Of a stretch of 64,000 nt of DNA, positions 25,187 through 37,945 are shown piece after piece; position 1 is the first letter of the stretch; each line of letters begins with the position of its first letter. The notes under the pieces are model-generated. The model did not search any database and was not told the origin of the DNA. It saw only the letters and a program-made list of their open reading frames with translations. The stretch comes from Melampsora larici-populina 98AG31 (Eukaryota > Basidiomycota > Pucciniomycetes > Pucciniales > Melampsoraceae). A program made the translations under genes and the position numbers. The DNA is taken from the NCBI RefSeq assembly GCF_000204055.1, contig NW_006768831.1, forward strand, positions 264,720 to 328,719. The letters run 5' to 3'.

Positions 25187-28100
25187 ATGTCATATCGTGA
25201 CCCTTTCTCCCAACATACTGCTCAGAATCACTCATACACCGAGAGAGATTCTGAGGCAGATGATCCTCCGCCGATCGAGTTCTCCAACTCTCTTCATTAT
25301 CAACCGAATTCGTTTGACGATCCTCATTACGATTCAAACGAAGACATGAACAAGTACGAGCATGATCAAACTTTCGATGGAGATTTTAGCAATGAAGAAA
25401 TTCCTTTGAAAAGTCGTGGCTTCACCGAACACCCACCCGTTGGGGGCTTCAAGATCGAAGGGGCTGGCGATGGAGCTTATCCGCCCGACATCGATCCAGT
25501 CAAGGCTTTCGGCTTTCCCGTACCTTCATTCTCTGGAAATGAAGGTGATACAGCCGATTCTCAATACAGTAGTGCCGCCGGTCTGTACAGGTCGCAAACC
25601 AGTGCTGAGGCTTGGGGGAAACGACAGCGTATCAATCCTAACCGTGCAAAGACGATCAAAGTAAAACTTCAACAAGGAAACTTTGTTCATGAATATCCTG
25701 TCCCAAGTTGGTCCTTCTATTCTTCTCATTCCTATGCCTCTATTTTTCTTATGACTTGAGCCTTCTTCGTCTCTAGCTCCGGTCCTGAACGCAAACCTGG
25801 CGGGTGGTTACACGGGCGAGAAGAATGAGTTCGTCGAAGATCTTGCTCCTGTCTTTCCTTGTGAAAAATTGTGTCAGATCTGATTTGCATTTGTTACTAC
25901 AACACAGGTTCTCCCACATGCGCTACTCTGCTGTGACTTGTGATCCAGATGACTTTACCAGAGAAGCAGGATGGACGCTCCGTACAGAAAATTACGGTCG
26001 TGAGACTCAATTGTTGGTAGCTATCGTCAGTATTCTTGTGCTTTTCTTCTTCCAGATTGCTCTCGGGAAAAATAGTGTTGAACTTACCAACGTTCATTGC
26101 AGACATACTACAATGAGGACAAGATTTTGGTAGCCCGTACCCTACATGGCGTGATGTTGAATTTGAGAGATATGTGCAAAGCCAAGTGGAGCGAATTTCG
26201 TAAGGTGGCCGAAAAGTGGAGTGCCTGCTTTGATCTTTGGGTTCCTCGCATTCATGTCAACGGAGGGTCAACTGACTGATTCTGAATTGGTAAAGAGGTG
26301 GACTAGAGACGGGAGCCACAGAAGCGTGGAAGGCGATTTCAGTTGTTCTAGTTTTTGACGGTATTGAACCTGCTGATAAAGCGACATTAGACGTCCTGGC
26401 TACAATCGGTCTGTATCAAGATGGAGTGATGAAACGTGAAGTTGACGGTAAGCAGACCCATGCTCATGTCTTTGAGGTGAGTCATATTTTGTTCATGTCT
26501 TTGATCTGCTTTGATAAAATGTGTGATCATAACTGATGAGCTCTGATCTCGTACTATGTGCTCATTACTCTGATCACACAACGCAGTATACTACGCTTCT
26601 CTCAATGAGCCCTAAGCCCGAGCTCATCCAACCGCATGCTAACAATCCTGCCAACATGGTCCCTGTCCAAATGACTTTGGTCTTGAAACAAAAAGTAACG
26701 TCACGAAGCTGCAAACCTGTTTCTATGGTCTTCCATTCTATACCACGACTGATGTCACTTGTGCAATTTTTTAGAATGAGAAAAAGATCAACTCGCATAG
26801 ATGGTTGTTCAATGCGATCGGGAAACATCTAGAACCCGAAGTTTGTATCTTGATCGATGCTGGAACAAAGCCCGGCAATCGTTCTTTGTACTATCTATGG
26901 GAAGCTTTTCATCATAATCCTGACTTGGGAGGTGCTTGTGGAGAAATTCATGCAATGCGTAAGTCAAAAAGCATCTGCTATCGTGTTAACATTCCTCATT
27001 CTTTTGAACACTTAACATCACCGCTCGTATTTCCAGTTGCCCGGGGTAAAAAGTTACTTAACCCTCTGGTCGCTGCTCAAAATTTCGAATACAAGGTGCG
27101 TCTGAAGGAACAGATGACAACGATGCTTTGCTGATCTGAATGTCCAACTTTTTGGATATCAACTCTCCTCAACACAGATGTCTAGTAAGTTATCCCTTCT
27201 CATTCTCCTTGTGGTTCAAACTCCAATTCTTGATTTGACATCTTCTTTAGATGTGCTCGACAAACCTTTGGAGTCGTCGTTCGGTTATGTATCAGTACTA
27301 CCTGGTGCTTTTTCGGCCTACAGATTTAACGCAATTCAGGGCAGGCCCCTTCAACAATATTTCCATGGTATGTGATTTTTAGAACCGTGTTCTCAAAGAC
27401 CTCGGCGAGATCCCTGACCATTAAGAGCTATAACCAAACTTACGCACTCTATGTCATCAATTGTAGGTGATCACTCTCTTTCGGACAGACTCGGAAAAAA
27501 AGGTATCCAGGTCAGCAGCCTCGAGTATTCGTGATGCTCAAAATAAAGATCCTTGTTCTGATTCGCCTTCTCTTTCGTCATCAGGGAATGGGAATTTTCA
27601 AAAAGGTGGGCTTTTAAAGATCCATTCTCTCATGTGAAGTGCTGCTAACACATTGAGGTATGCCAGAATATGTTCTTGGCCGAAGATCGAATCCTTTGCT
27701 TCGAATTGGTCGCAAAAGCCGACGCTAAGTGGGTGTTGGGCTATGTCAAACCAGCCAAAGGGGAGACTGATGTTCCAGAGTCCGCTGCGGAGTTGATTGG
27801 ACAGCGACGAAGGTGGCTCAACGGTAAGCTGCAGCCCAATGCGCATAAAGTTCTCGTGGAGCTGATACATTTGTTGTTATCTGAGCAGGATCTTTTGCCG
27901 CTGGTATTTACGTCAGTATTCTTGCTTCTATCAATTTACACTCGACAAAGCCCTATCTTGGAATCTGGTGTTGATAAATGACGACATACAGTCACTCGCG
28001 CATTTCCCAAGGATGTACAAATCCCGCCACAATGTCATCCGAATGTTCTTTTTACATGTACAGGCATTCTATACTACTTTTGGGTCAGTAAATAAATAAT

Positions 28101-30332
28101 CACCCAGAAACACCTTTTGATCTAGTATGATAGACTGTTTGCTCAACTTGCCCACTGACTCCATACTTTTCAGATTACTCATGAGCTGGTTTGCACTGGC
28201 GAATTGGTTCATAACCTTCACAGCTATCATTGATATAGGTGTGTAACGTGACCCTATGAATCATGATCCTTCGGAGCAGATATATTGATACTGCCATCTC
28301 GAATGTTCGATGCAGTCCATGACGATTGGCGTGATCCAGTCAGTCCGTGCCCTTCTAACCACAGTGATATGTGTTATACTGATTCTTTCTTTCGTGCCAC
28401 ACTTTACCAGTACGGTGCCGCGTGGGTTATGTTTCGTATCTCTTGCCTCTCAACTAAATTAATGTCGATCCTATTTCTCTCATGGTCTGATGCTTTAGGA
28501 TGATCACCGATTATAATATGACTGCGCCCACCTCGTCCCCCAGCACCACCGAAGAAGCCCAAGCGGCAGTCGCATGGAAGATCAAGGAGTGTTGGTCAGT
28601 TGCTCGTAGATATTTTATAGGAGCTTGTCACGTGTGCCATAGTCGACGACGTACATCACATTGAAATGTTTCTATTAGGTCTGGGACGATTTTTGACAAC
28701 TCTGCTCATTTGAAGGACAACTCCGTGGCTTCCAAGTTCGACTGGTTATTCATAGTCAACTTGGTGTTGAAGATGGTTTATGTATGTACTCAGATTCTCT
28801 GGGATACCATTGTTGGTCTCGGGTCTGATCGATCATGGATGCGTTATTTGAAAATAGCTCGCTTTGATTGCCCTACAGGTCATATTGGCACTTGGTAACA
28901 GACCCAAAGGAGAGCAGCCGACCTACATAATATGCTTTGTCATGTAAGTCCCGTGATAAGTCTGTGTTGTAGCCTTTCTGATAGTAGTTTTCCAGTTTTG
29001 GCTTGTTTGCGCTTTACTTGCTTGGTATGACCTTGGTGAGTACGTTTCATAGCGGATATGTAGACCGGCTTGTGCTAATCTTCTCGTGTGGTCAGGTTCT
29101 CACAATCCAAGCGTTTTGTCCGATGTCGATGCAAGTAGCCGAAATCCATATTAAAGGAGGAAGTACTGTTGGGGTTTTCATGGGATCAACATATGGTCAG
29201 TATAATCGTGTCTCCTTAACCCCATGTTTTGGTCATATTCCAGTGTGAGACCCACATGCATCTTCAATATCCAGGTCCTATCTTCGCTGGTCTTGCTGGC
29301 ACGTTTGGAATATACATTGTGGTAAGACAAGTTTTACATATATTCATTATCAATCTATAACTAATCATGAGGTGATTGTAGTCTTCCTTTATGTACATGG
29401 AGTAAGCCATTGAGTGGAGCTTCTTATTGCACATTACGTTGGATACTAAATGCTACGCAACGACAGTCCGTGGCACATTTTCCACTCGATGATTCCTTAC
29501 CTTTTGGTGGCTGTGTCTTTTACTAATATTTTGAATGTAATTGTTTTCCTTGTCTCATGTTCTACACATTTGCTGACAAATTACTGGTGCATGCAGATAT
29601 ACGCTTTTTGCAACTTGCACGATGTTTCATGTTGGTCCACCTGTTCATGAAGCGGATTGCCAGCCTATACAAAGATAACTGACATCTTTCTTTCAAATTT
29701 TAGGGGGGACCAAAGGTTCGGACAAAGTCGATGCACTGCCCGCGGTTTCGAGTAAACAAAGTGCCAAAGAAGGTGGCGCCAAGGTCGTTGAAGATATCCG
29801 CCGAGTAAGATCTTTGTCGAGTCACGTCAAGGACGTATCTTTTCGCCGCTGACAAAACCTGCCTTTCAAATAGAATCAAGAGGACCTGGATGCCCAATTT
29901 CAACAAACCGTCTTACGAGCTGTGCAGCCTTTTAAAGACAATTCAGAAGCCGAAAAACCTAATTCTGACGACCAGAACAAGACTTTCAGAACCAGATTCA
30001 TTACGATATGGCTCCTGACCAATGCGATATTGGCGATTGCTATTAGCAGGTTGACATCCGCAACTCGAACGTACGTTTCATCGCACTTTTATCTGTCCGG
30101 ATCACGTCCTTAATTACTTTGGCAAAACAGTTATTATTTTCAGGGTCTTCTGTGGTCTACCTTTGGATTGTCAGCGATAAGGTTCTGTGGTTTCTTATAT
30201 TATATGGTCGGTCATTCATTGCACTCTTGTTTGGTTTCCAATATACTGATACGAAGCGTGAGAAATATAGTTCGGAGAGACAGTCTTTCGACTTGCTCGT
30301 CTTTGTGCTCGTACGCGGCGCTGAAGAGATGA
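25187..30332 (+). CDS. Chitin synthase (GT2, class I-III type), 30 exons, about 1009 aa
   Basis: Polymerises UDP-GlcNAc into chitin at the plasma membrane. Exons: 25187-25706, 25777-25870, 25908-26025, 26103-26199, 26298-26476, 26587-26694, 26775-26958, 27037-27095, 27178-27184, 27251-27367, 27467-27510, 27585-27605, 27667-27823, 27889-27911, 27992-28083, 28174-28238, 28280-28338, 28411-28421, 28499-28594, 28679-28781, 28879-28943, 28996-29035, 29096-29195, 29275-29321, 29382-29401, 29467-29536, 29597-29630, 29704-29804, 29874-30070, 30131-30332. The sum is 3030 nt with phase kept throughout. Residues 1-165 are a disordered N-tail ending in NFVHEYPVP. Seen motifs: [13 protein letters not shown] (about 209-221), VVLVFDG (Asp 297), ILIDAGTKP (Asp 400), QNFEYK (448-453), AEDRIL (521-526) and QRRRW (562-566). 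About seven C-terminal membrane segments, ALGNRPKG and WGTKG (844-848) follow. The segment 28280-28781 (before ALGNRPKG) is least conserved and its splicing least sure. All catalytic motifs are intact. It is convergent with the GT90 gene. Confidence 0.93.
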
Positions 30333-31644
30333 GCCCGCCAAGTTTTTCAATCTTCGGATCCACAAATTTGCTTGATACTGGAACCAAGCATAACGGACTT
30401 TCATGTATAGGGATGAGTAATAAAACTTTGACTGGATTTCACATCGTCTTTCACCAACAAATCTGCGGTTTTGACGTCCTCACTGACTGTAAAAAATCAT
30501 ACAAAGAACTTTTTTTATTTCGATGCAAATATTGATGTACCCATGATGATCACTTCGGACTATGTAATCAGGTCTCAATGTATCTGTCCAGCATAGGCCA
30601 TGATTCTTATTTCTATGACTCAAATTCCCGGTGAATACTGAGTGATGATCTGCTGGAGTCTAACATGTTGGTCAAAAGCCTCCATCTTGATCTGGTGATT
30701 CTTCACTGCCTTTGACCAAGCAAACTATGTGGAGATGATGGGAACTTGAAAGAGCACTAACGTGGTCTCACCCTGGACCGTGTTTTTCTGGGTCTCAGAC
30801 TACATTGCCATAACCTTGGAATGCATTCTTGCAAATTGGAATCCACCCCTCTTGGTGATCCTTGTATAATTCTAGATTTGGAGGTTTTTGTATTTCTGGA
30901 TCTTTCTATCCTCAGTGAATAGGGAGGTTAAAATCAAATCTCATAAGGATCTTCTCCTTTGCGCACAAACAGAGGGTTCTCAGAAGTGGTCCCACATAAT
31001 TACAAAGGTACACTCAGCTTGTACAAACACACAGGATGATTGACATTCAGCTGATGTGTTTCAATGTGATGTGCATATCAATTTATTTGAATGTAGTTGC
31101 CCGAGGCATCAAATCCATTGGAAAAAGTCCACTTACTCCAGAGAATATTATGATAAGGATGTAACTTTAGATAGAAAAAGTCCCTTCATACAAAAGATTG
31201 ACGGGATCACACTGATCATACATAGATCCATAGGAGATAAAATAGAAAAACAAATATCAAACATTGAACTCTGAGTCGAAGGCCAAAATTTCATCAAAAA
31301 CAAGCAAAGAACACTTCAGGAAGAATATCATAGAGAAAAACCCGGAACCACTTCAATATAGAACAAATTAGAGGCGCTATAAGAAATGCATAAATAAAAA
31401 AAACGAAACCAAGCAACCGAAAAAAAAAGGCTTTCGAACATGATTACTTATCCCAAATGTACACCCAGCCAACTGATCATTCAAATTCAGTTTAAAGTTG
31501 TATAAATTCAATAATGACAGATAATAAAAAGAAGATGCAAAATGATGATTTTACCACAGGTGTCCGTTTGAATACAATGTTCATATCCAGCTTTCGAAAA
31601 TTGATATCAAGAGCTTGTTATTTTGGTTCAGAAGAAGCCAACAA
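30333..31644. other. Intergenic DNA between convergent genes
   Basis: This is 3' flank shared by chitin synthase (+) and GT90 (-). Open frames here have no motifs. The plus-strand ORF at 31514-31747 is the antisense of the last GT90 exon. Confidence 0.5.
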
Positions 31645-34199
31645 TCATGGTAGGTTTGATGAGACGGTCTCATTAGAATTTGTTTTCTTCTGGATTTCTT
31701 CATTTGACACAATCCTGGCCCATTCAATCATAAGTCGGAACATATAAACCTACAAAACAAAACAAGAAATCGTCAGTCATCGATGAAACCACTCGTAGGG
31801 TTCAAAGTGGTTCAAGGGTTACACTGACTTCCATGTCCTCTTTCCTCATGTGTCTTCGTTTCCAATCTTGACCGGCTTGCCCTATCTTTCTCAACTCCTC
31901 GTCAGCCACAAAGCCCTCGACCGGATTTGTGTCCCCGGATGCCTGCCTGTCTCGGGTTTGATGGATTGGCAGGGCCAAAGATCGGATTGAGGAGGGTAAC
32001 CCAAGGAAAAAAGTGAGTAGATTATGAAGTTCGGAAAACGAGGAAGACAGTGGTATGAAATGTAACCTATGACGTAACAGACTATCAGCATCCTTTTTCT
32101 TGCCGTCCCCCAGGAGCTTGCAGCAAATGACGGGCAAAGGGACTCACCAGCTTTGAACCCAATCACGCCAAAACTCTTGTTGTACGCTCATCTTCACCAC
32201 GGCACTTTTAGAGTTCATAAGCGCTCCAAATCGAGGGCTTAAGCCTACTTGATCCAAATCGAGGGCGAGTTTCGAGCGCCAACTCTCACTCAATGGTCTT
32301 GGGTCCTCAGTATGATATCCTTGAGAATTCAGATTTGTGCACTCTCCCGCGTGTGGATCACAGGCAATTGCAATGTCAAGTAACAAAGGATCCACAACTG
32401 TAGCTGGGATAGAAACAGACTCAAGACCAGAGGAGCTAGTATTGAGAGTAACAAGGATACGGTTGAGGTTTCCTCGTTGAGATGGGTCCGCTTCTCCTTT
32501 ATGATGTGCTTCCTGGGAGCTCGGAGACGAAGTGTCGTTGGAAACAAGTTTCACAAGTCGCTGTTTTTGAAAACTACTCATGTGTCCAGGTGGGGTGTTG
32601 GCCCCTCGAGTTAACTTTCCGTGCCAGTAAAGTTTCGAAGCTTTTTGAGACCATTCAATATCAGTAGGAGATTGAGATTGACCTGGTGAGTCTTCATAAA
32701 CAAACTCAGATGTGGGATTGTAATGGTAATGAGATGGAATGAGGATGTCTGCGAAGCCAGCCGGTTTGGCAGCCGAGAAGAGTGGATAGAGATGTTCAAT
32801 TGAGCGTAGATCGGTGAAGAAGGCCGAATGAAGATGATGAGTAGATGGGCGGTCACAGAAGGAGTCGCCGGATTCCAGATCTTCCAAAAAGGTCAGCTCT
32901 CTTCGAGGTGGAATGGGTGCTGTGCCTGGGGGTTGAATTTGACGACGTCGCGTAGATTGCAGGGAAAATGGTTTCTGACTAGTGACCACTGATCCGCCAC
33001 CGGCAGCTACAGCCCCTGTCTGAGACTCAGTTGAGCGTACAGTCTCGACCAGACGACGCGCCGCAGAATCCGGAGGACATGCTCGGCGATAGGCATCCCA
33101 CACATTGCCTTCATTTCCCCATTCGGGTTTGAAATCAGTCAACGAAGGCTTTTCCTCCGGGTCGAACATGCCTAAGAAAGGAATTGATGGTAAGGAAGTG
33201 CTAATGCTATGATAAAGATGGGAAAGACATACCGGAGGGATTTCGAGGCAAGAAATGAAATTCCTGCCCGGTTACTGGTCTTGTGACTTTGGGTAGAACT
33301 CTAGCCTGAGATTTTTCATTGATTGCAAAATCAAGTTGAGGAAAAGACCAATGACCCTCTGAGATGATTTTTGATAACATGTCCTTCATAGCTTTTCCAG
33401 GAGTCAATCTTCCAGTTTGAGATTTAATTTCAACTTCACCCTTTGCATTGATTTGAATCAAGGATACACCAGGTAGATTAGCGAGTTCTTGTGTACGACG
33501 TCGAAGTTCAGAAGGAGGAACCGCACGAAATGGTTCGAGATCAGACATCAGACTATCAAATCGATCAATGAGTGTAAAGTTCCTATTACGCGCAAAGTGA
33601 TACCATTCATCAAATCCTGGTGGAGGTTGAAGAGGATGATATCGTCGAATGTAAGAAGCTCTTGCAGCTTCAAGAGTGGTTGGTTGAGATTGTAGAATAG
33701 CTTTCCAAGAAAGCCGAGCTGAGAGTAAGAGTGCTAAGATCGGATGTGGTGATTGTGGTTGTTGATCAACTGACTTTGAAGAAGAATGTAAAAAGTTAGG
33801 AAGCGGAAGAAGAAGGTTGATTGAGCTTGGTACGGTGTCTAGCCAAGATAAGAACTGAGATGAATATCGACGTGCAGTGGTAGCAGGTAATCGTAAATCT
33901 GAAGATGAAAGTGGTGGGATTGAAGGTAAAGAAGGGATGATGTCATGATGAATTGCTATGATGAAGAGACTGGTGAGTAAGAGAAGTGGACAGATGATGA
34001 TGATGAGATGACGAAGTGCTTTTGTTGTGATTTGTCTAGAAGAAGGTGATTGGTAGTTAGAGCTTCGATTAGGATGATGATTGAGATTGGTTGAAGTTGA
34101 AGTGATGATGTTCATAGGTGTAGTTGATGATGATGTTGAAGATAACGATGATGTTGAAGATGATGAAGGGAGTGAGTTTGATTCTTTTGAGATATTCAT
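31645..34199 (-). CDS. CAP10/GT90-family glycosyltransferase, type II membrane protein, about 777 aa
   Basis: Glycosyltransferase family 90 (CAP10 domain; the family includes Cryptococcus xylosyltransferase Cxt1), likely adding sugars to secreted or capsule-like glycans in the Golgi lumen. Exons on the minus strand: 34199-33233, 33171-32148, 32066-31829, 31749-31645; phases 1, 2, 0; total 2334 nt. Residues 1-60 are a Ser/Thr/Asn-rich cytosolic tail. A single membrane anchor lies at about 64-83 (HLIIIICPLLLLTSLFIIAI). A stem and the N-terminal family signature follow (RASYIRRYHPLQPPPGFDEW, then FARNRNFTLIDRFDSLMSDL). CAP10-type features further on include LYWHGKLTRG, AVVKMSVQQEFWRDW and HFIPLSSSFSELHNLL. 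The end has EDMEVYMFRLMIEWARI. The donor sugar and acceptor cannot be told from sequence. The last intron was placed by the conserved EDMEVYMFRL run. No breaks are seen. Confidence 0.88.
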
Positions 34200-37100
34200 G
34201 ATATGATATTCTGTTTGGTCAGTATCTTCTATGTGTTGTTGATGATGAATAATGATTGATCATAGAATGTTTCTTGAGAATGCTGAGCAGATTGAGAATT
34301 GTTGAGAGAATGCTGAGGTGAATGGTGTGGTTGTATTCAAATTTAAAAGTTAAAATCAAATTTATAACATCAACATCGCGTTATCCGTTGAAACTTTCAC
34401 AAATTCAACATTTGTCGAATGGCAATTCCTTTCATTAGGATTTCAAGAATTACCATATCTATCATTTATAGAACTTTGGCTCTAGACTCATTAACTCTGA
34501 ATATCAACTTACTCACATGTCCCAAACTAGAAAATTATCCTCATACTCTGATTCTCCATTTATTTTTTTACCAAACTCACAATCACATCTCAAAGTCAAG
34601 CCCATGAAGCAACTTAGATACATATCCCCAATGGGTTTTCAAGAAAACAAGGCAGCACATGAGACAGATCGTAGATTTGACAAGAAATAGTCGTTAGAAA
34701 GACGTTCATCTACCTTTAAAGAAGATTGACAGCGTGGTTCAACCCTTCCCAACACAACAGTCACAACTGGTAGGCAGGTGCGGGCTTTTCGGAATGAAGC
34801 AAGCCTAAGCAAGCCCATGCGGACTTTCCGCTGAGATGCGCACGCTATTTTGGCGGGAGGCGCACCTCCACCGCTGTAAAAGCAACAAACACCAATTGAT
34901 GATGGTGGAAAGTGGAATGAGCAACGAGAACCAACAACGCATAAGTACCCAGAAAGAACACGGTGATAACGACTGACAAAGATCCATTGGTACGGTGTGA
35001 CCTTTTATCTCATGGAATTTCAAACAAAATAGGATCAAGGTCTTGGTGAGGATAAGAGCCCTTCACCACAAGTGATTCAAACTCCTTGTGTATGAAACTA
35101 GTACTTTGAGCTTTGGATATTTGTAAACCCTTCATTTCAAGATGGGAGTCTAAGAATGCACATATGGAAATCTCTTCAATTTATTTTATTCAACATCTGA
35201 TCATGGCATAAAGCTATTCCTTTAACAGCTACCATTGAATTTGTCACATATATCAATATTCCAGACATATCAAAGTATGTAATCAGAATACTAATTTTAA
35301 AAAGGTCTTTCTATAAAAGGAGTCTTTGAAAATCACATTCATAATCATTGAGGGTCCAAGAAATGATTGGGATAATCTATCCCAAACTCTTGATAAAAGC
35401 TTTGCCCAGCTGATATTAAATATCTGAGTTCAACTTGACATCTTGAAAACCAGCTATATGTGTCAAGCTTTGAACCAGAGTCATTTTGGCTTCCCATCAT
35501 GAGTTCTTTTCATATGATGCAACATGAGTTTAGAACAGATTGCACCCATGTAGAGGAAATGCAAATTCTGACACAAAGCCAGGTTCAAGAAGGGTGTGCA
35601 AGGTACACCCTTTGTTTCATGGCTGAATGCATATTTTTTAGCCACTTGCACTTCAGCCACCATTGACTCTGTGGAGGCAAAGAAGGTAAATATAAATCAC
35701 AAGCACATTTGCCAGGGGCTGACAGCAGACTTGGTTTTTTTGGTGAAGGACTTTGAAGAATGAAGTACCCTTATTTTTGACTTCCCTTTTACTCCTCTCC
35801 ACAAAAAAAATCAGAATTCTGGAATGTTGTTCTCCAAATGGTTCTACATATTTTGGCACCACTTTTGATGCCACCAGGTTACTCTGACCAGCTGAGCTGT
35901 GTAGAAAACAGGCCTTATGCCATGTTGTAATGGCCTCAGACAGCCTAAGCCCTCTGTATACATTTGCCTCCAATGAATCTAGGAGTATAGAAATACCAAT
36001 GTTACATTTTGAAATCAGAGCTCATTTCCATTTGAACCAACATGTAGGGTAGCAAATCACAATGTAGGAAGCGTCAAAGAACAACACACTTGAATTATGG
36101 AACTTTTTGTGGACAGGTGTAGTCAAAAAATCACATAAGGGTACTCAATTCTTGGAAGTCCTCCTCCAAAAAGATGAGTCCGCTGTAAGCGCCTCTTTTC
36201 CAAATGTTCAGCAAACACCCTTGTGAGGCGCTTAGTTAATCTCAGGGTACATAAGAAAGATGAGGGATGTGGTGTAGTCACATCCTGCCATGTGCAAACA
36301 ATGACTATTTTTCCATTTATGACAGCTCTACCTCAGCAGCCAGCTCATACAATCTCATTCCCCATGGTATGAAATACAAATCATAACAATGTAAGAATTG
36401 TAAAAACTAATGAATCCAATAACAGAAACCATAGAATCCCAAAGCCAGTGCCCTCAAAACTCTTACAAAGCAAATCATATCAAGAACAAAGCTATGATTC
36501 CTTGTATATACTTTGAGATGGCTGTCAAGGTGATTGGACCCCAATATAGTGACCCAAAAAATTGCTGGCTTGCTTTGTTAGGGGCTCTCTTCAATGGATC
36601 TTTCATCTGCCAAGACCTGATATGGTTGAAGGTAATAAAGTTGGAAGTTGATAATTGTGGATTGAACAAAATTAATGAGATCTGTATCAATGAGAAAGCT
36701 TTGTCAGGTTTTATATTCTACCAATATGGCTGGGGAATAGACACAGTGTCAGTCAAGCTGGTTAACTGGATGAGGTGTTCTAGCATTCTTCCTGAGTGGA
36801 TTTCTCAGCTTGGGTCACTAGGTTGTTTTTCAATGAGTCAAGATTTAAATGACCTTGTTTGATTTTGATAACTTGTGGTCCGTGGAACTGATAGCAATCC
36901 ACAATGAAAGAAATATCTTGGAATACAATGGCTTTGGACATTATTGTTCCACACAAGATGTCTTGATGTGCACTCTCAATCAGGTGTTCAATCTATGCTA
37001 CTCATGCTACCCACCTGGAACCAAATATCTACTGCTGTTGTTTCATTGATTGGGCCTTGCATCTGCCACAAAGTTGATACAACCATTCTATATGTTAATG

Positions 37101-37945
37101 TTGAGAAAAAATGGAGAAAAAAAAAGGTTCAGTTTTGAGCCAGATCTAACACAGCAAAGACTGTATTGTTTGGTGTTCAGTGGCAAATCTTGAAGTTTAA
37201 TCTTCTTCAAGGCAGTAAAAGTTCATCATTTTTTCCCAATGTCCAACAATGGTCAACAACAACTTGTACATGGTTCTTCCCAGCATGGAATCAGGAATCT
37301 CAACACAGGCTTTGCTCTTGATCTGTTACACAGAAGTTCTCTGAATGAGCTGTCCAGAAAACATACTCTGATCCTGTTTGTGTTGAAACAAGACCCATTT
37401 GTGTTATTTCACAGGTGTGTATCAATTGATGCTGCCACATACATTTGACAAAGATTTTGCTGGATTTTGTCACCTGAAACGCGAGATGCGCGGTCCTATG
37501 TAGGGAGCTCACTCCCTTGGTTTTCAACTGGTGTTGCCCGCCATTTGATTAGTCTCCACAGTTTGCGTCAATGGATGCTTGCTTTGAGATGGGGAATTGT
37601 GAGTGAAAGTGAAGATGAGATGACTTGTCAAACTCACGTGATACCAGGATGACCCTGTAGTAGCATTTTGGTACATATGCTAATAAGCAGATTGTAAGAT
37701 GATCGAGGTTTGAAGATTGTCATCAACAAACCACCAAAAGGATTCGATCGAACCATATCATCAACAACAACAGGAAACATAGACTTCCATCTTCTTCAAT
37801 TCGCTTCAACTTGGTCTGTATCATCTCTTCTTTCTCTTTCTCATCTTCTTCCCAACGATTTCGATTCTTAGCTGATAAAAAATTGTCTTTCCTACTTCCC
37901 TTTATCATCACAGCTTCACTCTCAGCATCATCTCTAGACACTCAC
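34200..37945. other. Gene-free intergenic region (3.7 kb)
   Basis: This region holds the divergent promoters of GT90 (minus) and the caprin-like gene (plus). An ORF of 150 codons at 36410-36862 (+) starts with ATG but has no recognised motif and is probably chance. A perfect 10-bp hairpin is at 36186-36234. The last 150 bases before 37946 are CT-rich leader. Confidence 0.45.
36186..36234. repeat. Hairpin TAAGCGCCTC / GAGGCGCTTA
   Basis: A perfect 10-bp inverted repeat with a 29-nt loop, followed by GTTAATCTCA. It has the same plan as hairpins at 12686-12727 and 47369-47399. Confidence 0.65.

Noticed and set aside
36410..36862. 150-codon ORF starting with ATG
   Set aside because: No recognised motif and no splice or neighbour support; treated as chance.
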